This document shows, in pieces, positions 44,359 to 52,470 of a stretch of 64,000 nt of DNA (the first letter of the stretch is position 1; each line of letters opens with the position of its first letter). The notes beneath the pieces are model-generated. The model searched no databases, had not been told where the DNA came from, and saw only the letters and a program-made list of their open reading frames with translations. Source of the stretch: JARDZU01 sp963730285 (GTDB lineage Bacteria; Actinomycetota; Acidimicrobiia; Spongiisociales; ZC4RG35); contig CAVSQY010000008.1 of the NCBI GenBank assembly GCA_963730285.1, positions 1 to 64,000 on the forward strand. Direction: 5' to 3'. The position numbers were made by a program, and so were the translations under genes.

Positions 44359-44927
44359 GGCTGTTGCAACGACACAGGGCTGACGGCGAGCATGGCGCAA
44401 CCATGGTGGAGTTCTCCCTGATCTTCGGGCTCCTTCTCATGCTCGCCCTGGGCGCATTCGAGTACGGCATGGTGTTCCGTGACTGGCTATCGGTGACCAT
44501 CTCTTCGAGAGAGGGAGGGCGTGTCGCCGCCTCGGCTGCCAACTTCGGAGACGCCGACTGTGTGATCCTCGAGGCGGCTGCCGGAGCCGTCCAATCTCTC
44601 ACCTCAGGTGAGATCACCGAGGTCCACATCTACAAGTCGAGCTCGAGCGGCAGCTATCCCGGGGCCAACTCCTCATACACTCGCCGCTACAGCCCCTACG
44701 TGGCGGGAGACCCTTCTCTGGTCGCCTGCTCGGGGTCGAACTGGAACGCCGAGCACCTGGGCACCAACTGGGACCCAACCGACCGGGTCAATACCGCTGG
44801 CGCGGCCGACTGGATCGGCGTGCGAGTCGAGTTCGAGCATGTCTGGATCACCAATTTCCTTTGGTGGAACGGGACCGTCGACTTCTCCGACGAGGCCATC
44901 TTCAGGATGGAGCCGCCGGCCACTTGA
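44355..44927 (+). CDS. TadE-like minor pseudopilin (array copy 4)
   Basis: A 190-residue pseudopilin: leader RADGEHG, site G/ATMVE with glutamate at +5, helix and RDWLSVTISSREGGRVAAS, then an ectodomain with one cysteine pair (DADCVIL, VACSGSN) ending ADWIGVRVEFEHVWITNF ... FRMEPP. Coupled to the TadG-like gene by ATGA. Last gene of the array. Confidence 0.85.
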   Translation: MRLLQRHRADGEHGATMVEFSLIFGLLLMLALGAFEYGMVFRDWLSVTISSREGGRVAASAANFGDADCVILEAAAGAVQSLTSGEITEVHIYKSSSSGSYPGANSSYTRRYSPYVAGDPSLVACSGSNWNAEHLGTNWDPTDRVNTAGAADWIGVRVEFEHVWITNFLWWNGTVDFSDEAIFRMEPPAT

Positions 44928-44974
44928 CGATTCGAGCGGCGGGATCATGACCGATCGCTCCTAGGCTGCGACGC

Positions 44975-45826
44975 ATGATTTCTCCCCCCGAGTACATGCC
45001 GGCCCTGATCACACCTTTCGCTCGCTCCGGTGAGATCGATGTCGAAGCCCACGTGTTCAACCTGCGGATACTCGCCGAGAGGGGCATCGAGGGTTTCGTG
45101 ATCGGCGGCTCCAACGGAGAAGGCCCCTATCTGGAGCCCGGCGAGAGAGGAGCCTTGGTCAAGGCAGGACGTCGACGCAAGGCCCACTTCATGGTGGGGA
45201 TAGCGGCCGAATCCACCCGCCTGGCCCTCGCCCAGGTCGAGGAGGCGATCGACGGCGGTGCGGACACTGTCCTGGTGATGACGCCCACCACCATGGCCCG
45301 GGGCCGGGACGAGGCGATCGAGAACTTCTACAAGGAGATCGCCGAAACCGCCACCGTGCCGGTATTCCTCTACTCGGTGCCTCCCGTCACCGCCTACAGC
45401 ATGCCGGTGGATCTGGTGGCCAGGCTCGCCCGCCACGAGAACATCGTCGGTATGAAAGACTCGAGCGGGGACGTGGTGAGACTCCAATCAATCATCGACG
45501 CCACGCCGGCTCGATTCATCCTCTACTCGGGAGCGTCTCGCGCCCTGACCGCAGCCATGGCCGTGGGGTGCCATGGCGCCATCACCGGGTCGGGCAACTA
45601 CGTGCCGGAGTTGGTCACGAAGACTCTCAGAACAGCCAAGACCGACCTATCGGCCGCAAGACGCCTCCAAACGCAGCTCAGCGCCATCAGTGCAGACGTC
45701 GAAAGCCACGGTGTCCCTGGCGTGAAGGCGGCCGCCCGGGCCGCCGGTCTGGAGCCCGGGCATCCCCGCCGCCCACTGACGAGGCTGTCCCGAGGCATCG
45801 AGACCTCGATCGCAAAGTTGATTTGA
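44975..45826 (+). CDS. Dihydrodipicolinate synthase family aldolase (DapA/NanA-like)
   Basis: A 283-residue TIM-barrel class I aldolase. The pyruvate-carboxylate-binding motif is GGSNGEGPYL (in place of GTTGE) near residue 44, the catalytic tyrosine is in PVFLYSVPP and the Schiff-base lysine in VGMKDSSGD. These residues define the superfamily but the altered GGSNGE motif and lack of lysine-pathway neighbours argue against true DapA; 4-hydroxy-2-oxoglutarate aldolase or a sugar-acid aldolase is more likely. Confidence 0.85.
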   Translation: MISPPEYMPALITPFARSGEIDVEAHVFNLRILAERGIEGFVIGGSNGEGPYLEPGERGALVKAGRRRKAHFMVGIAAESTRLALAQVEEAIDGGADTVLVMTPTTMARGRDEAIENFYKEIAETATVPVFLYSVPPVTAYSMPVDLVARLARHENIVGMKDSSGDVVRLQSIIDATPARFILYSGASRALTAAMAVGCHGAITGSGNYVPELVTKTLRTAKTDLSAARRLQTQLSAISADVESHGVPGVKAAARAAGLEPGHPRRPLTRLSRGIETSIAKLI

Positions 45827-45892
45827 CCAATCACTCAAAGTTGGCGTCGGCTACTAGCCTTCCCCTACCCGACTAGCGCAAGGAGTGAATGC

Positions 45893-46276
45893 GTGGCCAA
45901 GTTTCTCAGCGAGGAGTGGACGTCCGAGGTCACCTCGGCTCTCGACAGCCACGAGGGCTTCAAAAACGCCATCGGGAGTGCCGACCTGAGCATTCAGTTC
46001 AACACTGAAGACTCCCCCGATGGCGAGGTCGACTACTACCTCGACGCCAGTGGCGGCAATGCGGTTATGGCAATAGGCAAAGTCGAAGATCCAGACGTGA
46101 CCGTCAAGCAGTCCTACGACACTGCCACCGCCGTCTCCAAGGGAGACCTCAACGTGCAGACCGCCTTCATGACCGGGAAGCTGAAAGTGTCAGGCAACCT
46201 GGCCAAACTCATGATGCATCAGAGCGCGATCCAGCAGTGGGCGGCGGCCGTCTCCCAACTGAGCGTCGAATACTGA
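45893..46276 (+). CDS. SCP2 sterol-binding domain protein
   Basis: A 127-residue SCP-2 fold with strands SIQFNTEDSPDGEVDYYLDA and MAIGKVEDPDVTVKQSYDTA, then TAFMTGKLKVSGNLAKLMMH, the typical end of the lipid tunnel. It likely binds acyl-CoA or a hydrophobic metabolite. GTG start with AAGGAG upstream. No operon partner. Confidence 0.9.
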   Translation: MAKFLSEEWTSEVTSALDSHEGFKNAIGSADLSIQFNTEDSPDGEVDYYLDASGGNAVMAIGKVEDPDVTVKQSYDTATAVSKGDLNVQTAFMTGKLKVSGNLAKLMMHQSAIQQWAAAVSQLSVEY

Positions 46277-46377
46277 GGGTCCCCACTTACTTTCGAATTT
46301 CGGGATTTGTGTGTCGAAATGACGAGCCCGGCTTCGACATCTACCCGAAAGGCGTCCCGCTAGAGAAGGGATGAAGG

Positions 46378-46752
46378 ATGCCCAAGTATGCAGCGTTGAT
46401 CTACAGCCCGGAGGGCGACGCCAGCCCTGAGGAGTGGCAGCAGGTCATGAGCGACTACAACGAGTTCGGTGCCAACGCCGGCGCAGCCGGTGTGATGGCC
46501 GGTGGAGAGGCGCTTCATGACAGCAGCACCGCCACCACCGTCCATGTCGAAGGAGGCAAGGGAGGCAAGGCGGTGTTCACCGACGGCCCCTTCGCCGAGA
46601 CCAAGGAAGTGCTCGGGGGCTTCTACCTGCTCGATGTGGCCGACCTCGATGAGGCCCTGAAATGGGCACAACAGATCCCGGGTGCATGGCACGGAAGGAT
46701 CGAGGTACGACCGATCATGGAGTTCGGAGAGGATGGTCAGCCACTTAGCTGA
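46378..46752 (+). CDS. YCII-related (DGPF) domain protein
   Basis: A 124-residue YCII-like protein with FTDGPFAETKEVLGGFYLLD (the DGPF motif) and WHGRIEVRPI at the end. Actinobacterial members often sit beside ECF sigma factors; none is present here, so function is unknown. It has an alpha/beta ferredoxin-like barrel by family. Converges with mdh. Confidence 0.9.
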   Translation: MPKYAALIYSPEGDASPEEWQQVMSDYNEFGANAGAAGVMAGGEALHDSSTATTVHVEGGKGGKAVFTDGPFAETKEVLGGFYLLDVADLDEALKWAQQIPGAWHGRIEVRPIMEFGEDGQPLS

Positions 46753-46761
46753 CCAGATTGC

Positions 46762-47751
46762 TCAGATGAGGCCGAGATCGATGACGGCCCGCCGCTCGTC
46801 TTCGAGCTCGGCGACCGTCGCATCGATCTTGGCCCGCGAGTAGTCGTCGATCTCCAACCCCTGGACGATCTCCCAGCGGCCATCTCGACAGACACACGGA
46901 AACGACGACATGAGCCCTTTCGGGACCCCGTAGGAGCCGTCCGATACCACACCCGTTGAGACCCAGTCTCCCTCGGGTGTCCCGTGCCACCAATCGTGGA
47001 CATGGCGGATGGCGGCATTTGCCGCAGAAGCAGCCGAGGAAGCTCCCCTTGCTTGGATGATCGCAGCTCCCCGCTTGGCGACCGTCGGAATGAAGACCTG
47101 ATCCACCCATTCGTGATCGTCCACCACCTGATAGGCCTGCTTGCCGTCCACTTCACAATGGAAAAGGTCGGGGTACTGGGTCGCGGAGTGGTTGCCCCAA
47201 ATGGTCATTTTCTTCACGGCTGTGACAGGGCGCCCGACCCGCGCCGCCAACTGCGAGATGGCACGGTTGTGGTCGAGCCTGGTCATGGCAGTGAATTGAT
47301 GGGAGTCGACGCCCTCGGCGTTGCTCATCGCAATGAGAGCGTTGGTGTTGGCCGGGTTCCCGACCACGAGGACCTTGACGTCACTCGACGCCGACGCCGC
47401 CAGGGCGCGGCCCTGCGCGGTGAAGATCCCCCCATTGGCGGAAAGCAGATCCGACCTCTCCATCCCCGCCTTGCGGGGCATGGCGCCCACCAATAGAGCC
47501 ACCCCGGCGGAGTCGAACGCCGTCTCCGGATCATCTGACTTGACCATGCCGGCAAGTAGAGGAAAGGCGCAGTCGTCCAACTCCATGCCAACACCGTCCA
47601 ACGCCGCCAATGCCTGGGGGATCTCCAGCATTTGAAGGATGACGGGCTGATCGGGGCCAAGCATCTCTCCCGAGGCGATCCGGAAAAGCAGGCTGTATCC
47701 GATCTGACCGGCTGCCCCGGTCACGGCGACACGTACAGGGTCTTTGCTCAT
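46762..47751 (-). CDS. mdh: Malate dehydrogenase
   Basis: A 329-residue cytosolic-type NAD-dependent malate dehydrogenase of the TCA cycle. NAD-binding VAVTGAAGQIGYSLLFRI is at the start; VVGNPANTNALI, MTRLDHNRA and the proton relay histidine in IWGNHSATQYP follow; the substrate arginines are in MPRKAGMERSD. Complete, single gene between YCII and nirK. Confidence 0.95.
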   Translation of the reverse strand: MSKDPVRVAVTGAAGQIGYSLLFRIASGEMLGPDQPVILQMLEIPQALAALDGVGMELDDCAFPLLAGMVKSDDPETAFDSAGVALLVGAMPRKAGMERSDLLSANGGIFTAQGRALAASASSDVKVLVVGNPANTNALIAMSNAEGVDSHQFTAMTRLDHNRAISQLAARVGRPVTAVKKMTIWGNHSATQYPDLFHCEVDGKQAYQVVDDHEWVDQVFIPTVAKRGAAIIQARGASSAASAANAAIRHVHDWWHGTPEGDWVSTGVVSDGSYGVPKGLMSSFPCVCRDGRWEIVQGLEIDDYSRAKIDATVAELEDERRAVIDLGLI

Positions 47752-47816
47752 GGTTCTGAAGCTACGCCGTCATCGTCATGACACGAAATCGAGTGACACG
47801 CCCGTCGGAGGCATGT

Positions 47817-49307
47817 TCACTCGACGATCACTTTGGCCCTCATCCACGGATGCGGTGTGCAGGAGTATTCGTACTCGCCAGGTTGGTCGAAGGTGTAACT
47901 GAAAGTGTCCCCACCCTCGAGGAACCCCGAGTCGAACAGGCCATCGGCGGAGGTGACGGTATGGATCATGCCCGGGTCCTTTTGGGTCCAGGTGACCGTG
48001 TCACCCGCCTTCACCGTCAGAACGTTGATCGAAAAGTCCGCCGGATCCTCGTTCTCAGCGAACTCGTCGGGGCTGTTCATGTCCTGCGTGGCCCAGGAGC
48101 CGGGCAGGATGTCCACGTTGACATCACCGGCTGCTGAGGCAATTGTGGTGGATGTCTCATCCGGCTGAGTTGGCGTGACCACCTCGAACAGCTCGCTGTT
48201 GGGCTCACCGGAGATCACGATCATCCCAAGAGCCCCCTTGTCGAAGGTCCGGGCCAAGGCGTGGTCGACGAGGAGAATCGTGGAAGGAACCTGACCGATC
48301 ATCTCAACCACGACACCACCACCGGCAGGGACCAGGGTTGTCTGCGAGCCCCGGGCCGGTGAGTTGAGCAAAGCCCCCTCCCGATAGACCGTGTCCCAGT
48401 GGGATCCGATCGGATGGAAACTGGAGATGAGATTCAGACCTGCATTGACGAAGTAGATCCGACTCCGTTCGCCCACGTTCATCTGTAGAGAGTTGTCGCC
48501 GGCTATGGCGCCCACCGCACCATTGAACACCACAAAGGTCGGAAGCTCGTCAGTCATGGCAGATCTATCGGTCTCGACCAGGCCAGGCTCGTTCGACGTG
48601 GTGTAGAACTCGGATTGCACCACGTACCACTCGTGGTCGACATCGGGAAGCGGGTCTTCGGGGTCGACCAGGATTCCGCCGTACATGCCATGGCTTATGT
48701 GCAGGGGCACGTCGCCGTGGGCGCAGTGGTAGAGGAACATGCCCGGATACAGCAGCCGCGCCTCGATAGTCACGGTCTCCCCGGGCACCACGGTCGTGTC
48801 TGCCGCTCCGCCACCCTGGCCCGTGACGGCGTGGAAATCGACGTTGTGAGGGTTGGTGTTTGTCTCGGGATTGGTGATCGTGAACCGCAGCACATCACCG
48901 ACTCGGGCACGAATCATCGGCCCGGGGGTGCCGGTTGTCGTCTCTGAGCTGCCGTTGATCTTGTAACCCCAAGTCTCATATTGGACTCCATCAGGCCCGA
49001 TGGTGTTGACGCCCTCAACAACCTCGAAGTGCACATCGACGATTGCTTGATTTCGACGGCCCGATGGTGGGGGAACTTCGGGCGCATACGAGACATTGAC
49101 CTCGGAGCCCAGAGCGTCATGAAGTTGTGACTTCGGGATCAACACCGGCAAGACCGACTTGCCCGCGGAAGCGTCCCTGGGTCCGAGCACCGACACGGCG
49201 ACGCCAACGAAGATGGCGACCACCGCGACGAACAGGGCGACGATAGCGACAATCCCGATGGTCCAATGTGTGTGGGTGCCTGGCGCAGCCCGAGCAGGTC
49301 CGGTCAT
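47817..49307 (-). CDS. nirK: Copper nitrite reductase with C-terminal fused cupredoxin
   Basis: A 496-residue exported protein with one N-terminal helix (about residues 16-40), two NirK cupredoxin domains (about 75-375) and an extra plastocyanin-like domain (about 400-496). NirK type 1/type 2 ligands are visible: NPHNVDFHAVTG, LYHCAHGDVPLHISHGM, SSFHPIGSHWD and VDHALARTF. The third domain has its own ligands in MIHTVTSADG and YSCTPHPWM. It should reduce nitrite to NO, with the third domain as a built-in electron donor. GGAAGG precedes the ATG, which overlaps the stop of the Rrf2 gene. A multicopper-oxidase role is the alternative. Confidence 0.88.
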   Translation of the reverse strand: MTGPARAAPGTHTHWTIGIVAIVALFVAVVAIFVGVAVSVLGPRDASAGKSVLPVLIPKSQLHDALGSEVNVSYAPEVPPPSGRRNQAIVDVHFEVVEGVNTIGPDGVQYETWGYKINGSSETTTGTPGPMIRARVGDVLRFTITNPETNTNPHNVDFHAVTGQGGGAADTTVVPGETVTIEARLLYPGMFLYHCAHGDVPLHISHGMYGGILVDPEDPLPDVDHEWYVVQSEFYTTSNEPGLVETDRSAMTDELPTFVVFNGAVGAIAGDNSLQMNVGERSRIYFVNAGLNLISSFHPIGSHWDTVYREGALLNSPARGSQTTLVPAGGGVVVEMIGQVPSTILLVDHALARTFDKGALGMIVISGEPNSELFEVVTPTQPDETSTTIASAAGDVNVDILPGSWATQDMNSPDEFAENEDPADFSINVLTVKAGDTVTWTQKDPGMIHTVTSADGLFDSGFLEGGDTFSYTFDQPGEYEYSCTPHPWMRAKVIVE

Positions 49308-49717
49308 GATCCTTCCTTTGATCCAACGGCATCGAGGACAGTCCTGGCGCTCATCTCGGAGGTCATGGCGCGAGCAACGTTGTTCCATGCCGCATGAAAG
49401 GGACAGCGGTCGTCAGCCGGGCACGGTCCACCACGCAGAAGACAAGTCGTCCCCGTGAGACTTCCCTCGTAGGCTTCGATCAGGTCGAGAAGGGACAGGT
49501 CCTCCAATGGGGTGACCAGTTGATAGCCACCGGACGGGCCTCTCTCCGATGAGATCCATCCCGACCTGAGCATTGGAGCGAGAATCTGGGGCAGATAGCT
49601 GGTGGATGTCCCGATCGCCCCGGCGAGAGAGCGCCCGGACACCCGTTCGCCAGCCTCGTGGAGTTGCAAGAGAGCCTCCAAAGCGAGGTTCGTCCGACCT
49701 TGAAGCACCAATTGCAT
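49304..49717 (-). CDS. Rrf2-family regulator, NsrR-like
   Basis: A 137-residue winged-helix regulator: SLAGAIGTSTSYLPQILAPM is the DNA-binding helix-turn-helix and RGPSGGYQL the wing. Three cysteines (TCLLRGGPCPADDRC, C-x6-C-x5-C) are placed like the iron-sulfur ligands of IscR and NsrR. It is in one operon with nirK (ATGA overlap), so an NO-sensing repressor of nirK is the natural inference; cluster type is untested. An inverted repeat at its start is a candidate operator. Confidence 0.9.
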   Translation of the reverse strand: MQLVLQGRTNLALEALLQLHEAGERVSGRSLAGAIGTSTSYLPQILAPMLRSGWISSERGPSGGYQLVTPLEDLSLLDLIEAYEGSLTGTTCLLRGGPCPADDRCPFHAAWNNVARAMTSEMSARTVLDAVGSKEGS

Positions 49718-49741
49718 AGTTCATTACTAAGGATCTATGCA
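49713..49741. promoter_or_regulatory. Inverted repeat at the start of the Rrf2-nirK operon
   Basis: TGCATAG and CTATGCA, separated by 15 bases, flank and include the ATG of the Rrf2 gene. The spacer is AT-rich. Placement suits autoregulation by the Rrf2 protein. Confidence 0.45.
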
Positions 49742-49812
49742 TCTCACGAATAGGGCCATTCGGCCCTGGTCCTAGGGTCTTGGGTCCTTGGCGACTCTCT
49801 TGTGAAGCCGCC

Positions 49813-51015
49813 TCACATGTGACCGATGATCGCGTCTCCAAACTCGGACGTCTTGACCTCTGTGGCGTCGTCAGTCAGGCGAGCGAAGTCGTAGGTGACC
49901 GTCTTTGCCCTGATTGCCCCTTCCAGACCCTTGATGACCAGGTCTGCGGCCTCTGGCCATCCCATGTATCGCAACATCATCTCGCCGGAGAGGATTATCG
50001 ACCCCGGATTGACCTTGTCCTGGCCGGCGTACTTGGGTGCCGTCCCATGGGTCGCTTCGAAGACCGCGACACCCGTGTCGTAGTTGATGTTGCCCCCCGG
50101 GGCGATCCCGATACCCCCGACCTGGGCAGCGAGGGCATCGGACAGGTAGTCGCCGTTGAGGTTCGTCGTGGCGATGATGTCATAGTTGGCGGGACGGGTC
50201 AGCACCTGCTGGAGCATTGCGTCGGCAATGACATCCTGAACCAGCAACTTGCCGCCGGGATCACCGCCGCAGTCCTCCCATGACACTGCCACGTCCGGGT
50301 ACTCCTCTCGCACCACCTCGTAGCCCCACGAGCGGAAAGCACCCTCGGTGAACTTCATGATGTTCCCCTTGTGAACGATCGTGACCGAGCGCCGATCGTT
50401 GGTCAGGGCATACTCGATGGCAGACCGAACCAGCCTTTTCGACCCGGTGACAGATATCGGCTTTATGCCAACCCCGGAGTCAGGGCGCACTTCCCATCCG
50501 TATTGCTCTTTCAGGAATTCGATCAAACGGGCGGCGTCCTCTGTGCCTTCCGCCACCTCGAGACCGGCATACACGTCCTCTGTGTTCTCCCGGAAGATGA
50601 CCATGTCTACTTGGCCCGGATCCTTTACCGGAGAAGGGACACCTTCGAACCATCGCACCGGCCGCACACAGGCGAAGAGGTCAAGTGTCTGACGAAGGGC
50701 GACGTTGAGCGATCGGATCCCACCGCCCACCGGAGTCGTCAACGGCCCTTTGATCCCCACGAGATGCTCCTCGAATGCCGCCACTGTCTCATCCGGCAAC
50801 CAAGACCCGGTCTCGTTGAAGGCCTTCTCACCGGCCATGACCTCCATCCATGCGATCGAACGCCCGTCCCCGTAGGCCTTCTTCACCGCGGCATCGAACA
50901 CACGCACCGCCGCCGCCCAGATGTCGGGACCGATGCCGTCGCCCTCGATATAGGGGATGATCGTCTCATCGGGCACCACGAGGCCGTCGGCTTGCTTTGT
51001 TATCGAATTAGGCAT
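49813..51015 (-). CDS. icd: NADP-dependent isocitrate dehydrogenase
   Basis: A 400-residue dimeric enzyme that oxidises isocitrate to 2-oxoglutarate. YIEGDGIGPDIW is near the start, the substrate serine and arginines are in GGGIRSLNVALRQ, RENTEDVYAG follows, and HGTAPKYAGQDKVNPGS with TVTYDFARL carries the Lys/Tyr/Tyr/Arg set that specifies NADP in E. coli Icd. The ATG at 51015 has GGAG nine bases upstream; the longer open frame to 51108 is not family-like. Confidence 0.95.
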   Translation of the reverse strand: MPNSITKQADGLVVPDETIIPYIEGDGIGPDIWAAAVRVFDAAVKKAYGDGRSIAWMEVMAGEKAFNETGSWLPDETVAAFEEHLVGIKGPLTTPVGGGIRSLNVALRQTLDLFACVRPVRWFEGVPSPVKDPGQVDMVIFRENTEDVYAGLEVAEGTEDAARLIEFLKEQYGWEVRPDSGVGIKPISVTGSKRLVRSAIEYALTNDRRSVTIVHKGNIMKFTEGAFRSWGYEVVREEYPDVAVSWEDCGGDPGGKLLVQDVIADAMLQQVLTRPANYDIIATTNLNGDYLSDALAAQVGGIGIAPGGNINYDTGVAVFEATHGTAPKYAGQDKVNPGSIILSGEMMLRYMGWPEAADLVIKGLEGAIRAKTVTYDFARLTDDATEVKTSEFGDAIIGHM

Positions 51016-51143
51016 GGGGTAGCTCCTGAAGACGGTGGGGACCACGGAGACTAGCGGCGGCCAAGCGGGCGCCATCGAGCAGCTACCGGGAACCGGGGGA
51101 CATGGCATTTATGGTCGACCCATAAACCAGCCGGAGGATTTTG

Positions 51144-52427
51144 GTGAAGAAGGCCCTGAGCCCGACTCGAGGTGACAGGATGCTTCGCCTCTTTCAGCGT
51201 CACGCTGATCGGGCTCGAGCAAGCGGGATGTCCCGCCAACTGATCGAAGACTTGGTGCTCGAAGGTGATTCGATCATCCTGGGCGACCGACGGCTCATCA
51301 ACTTTGGCCTCTGCTCATATCTCGGGCTTGGCGATGACGAGCGCCTCAAGGAAGCGGCCCGCGACGCCATCGACCGCTATGGAACCTCATATTCGTCTTC
51401 GGTGGCCTACACAGCCCTTCCGCTCTACGGCGACCTCAAAGAGGGGCTCGAAGAGATGATGGGTGCCAGCGTCGTAGTGGCGCCTACCACCACGCTTGCC
51501 CACCTGGCCGCACTCCCCGTCCTGATCAGGCCCGGTGACGAGGTGATCGTCGACGCAGTGGCCCACGCTTCGGTGCAGACGGCGACCCAGCTGCTCCAGG
51601 CCAGCGGAATCCCGGTCAAGACGATTGCCCACAACGACGTCGAGGTGGCCCGGCAAGCCGTTGAGGACTCACAGGCGCGTGGCAAGACCTGGCTGTTGGT
51701 CGATGGCGTCTACTCGATGCACGGCGACCTGACACCGGTGACCGACATGATGGATCTGCTCGCGGCACACCCCAATCTCTACCTGTATTGCGACGACGCC
51801 CACGGCTTCGGTTGGGATGGGGTCAATGGCCGAGGGGCGTTCCTCGCCCGCGCCCGGTGGCATGAGCGCCTCGTCATCGCGGCCGGGCTATCCAAGTCTT
51901 TCGGCGCAACCGGGGGGATCGTCGCGATGGCCGATCCCGAGCTTGCGGACCTGGTCGAGCTGTGCGGCCCTCCCCTGATGTTCGGCGGCCCCATACCGCC
52001 TGCAGCCCTCGGGGCCGGCGTTGCATCGACGCAAATCCACCTCTCGCCTGAGTTGGAGGAGCGACAGACCGAGTTCAAGAGCCGAATCGATCATGTGAAC
52101 CAGACCGCACAAGACCTGGGAATCCCGCTGGCCTCATTCGATCGCACCCCGATCTGGTACCTCGACATCGGCGACTATGACATGATGACACGGGTCTTCT
52201 CAGAGATGCGGACTGCGGGGTTCTTCCTCAATGCCTCGGCGTTTCCGGTGGTGCCGTTGGGTCACGCGGGGCTCAGGTTCACTATCACTTTGTACAACAG
52301 CATCGCCCAGATCGACGACATGCTGGTCTGTCTCCGAGAGCAATATCTCGCCGTCGCCGGAGAGACTCATGTCGAGATCGATCTCACGTCAGAAATCCCG
52401 GTGACGAGGATCTACCCCAAGGAATGA
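51144..52427 (+). CDS. PLP-dependent alpha-oxoamine synthase (AONS/SPT family)
   Basis: A 427-residue fold-type I enzyme. PLP ring-stacking and phosphate segments are APTTTLAHLAALP and VAHASVQTA, the PLP-binding aspartate/histidine is YCDDAHGFGW, and the Schiff-base lysine is in AGLSKSFGATGG. The family joins an acyl-CoA with an amino acid (8-amino-7-oxononanoate, 2-amino-3-oxobutyrate, or sphingoid-base synthesis); no bio or lipid operon surrounds it, so the substrate is open. GTG at 51144 has GGAGG six bases upstream; a TTG three bases earlier and an ATG at 51180 are possible. Confidence 0.85.
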   Translation: MKKALSPTRGDRMLRLFQRHADRARASGMSRQLIEDLVLEGDSIILGDRRLINFGLCSYLGLGDDERLKEAARDAIDRYGTSYSSSVAYTALPLYGDLKEGLEEMMGASVVVAPTTTLAHLAALPVLIRPGDEVIVDAVAHASVQTATQLLQASGIPVKTIAHNDVEVARQAVEDSQARGKTWLLVDGVYSMHGDLTPVTDMMDLLAAHPNLYLYCDDAHGFGWDGVNGRGAFLARARWHERLVIAAGLSKSFGATGGIVAMADPELADLVELCGPPLMFGGPIPPAALGAGVASTQIHLSPELEERQTEFKSRIDHVNQTAQDLGIPLASFDRTPIWYLDIGDYDMMTRVFSEMRTAGFFLNASAFPVVPLGHAGLRFTITLYNSIAQIDDMLVCLREQYLAVAGETHVEIDLTSEIPVTRIYPKE

Positions 52428-52470
52428 CAGGCGGCTCAATTCGAGCCCAGAACCTGCCGTTAACAAGGAG

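Noticed and set aside
43114..44400. A 428-codon minus-strand frame opposite the large TadG-like gene
   Set aside because: The plus-strand frame has the Tad anchor and coupled starts; the minus frame has no recognisable domain.
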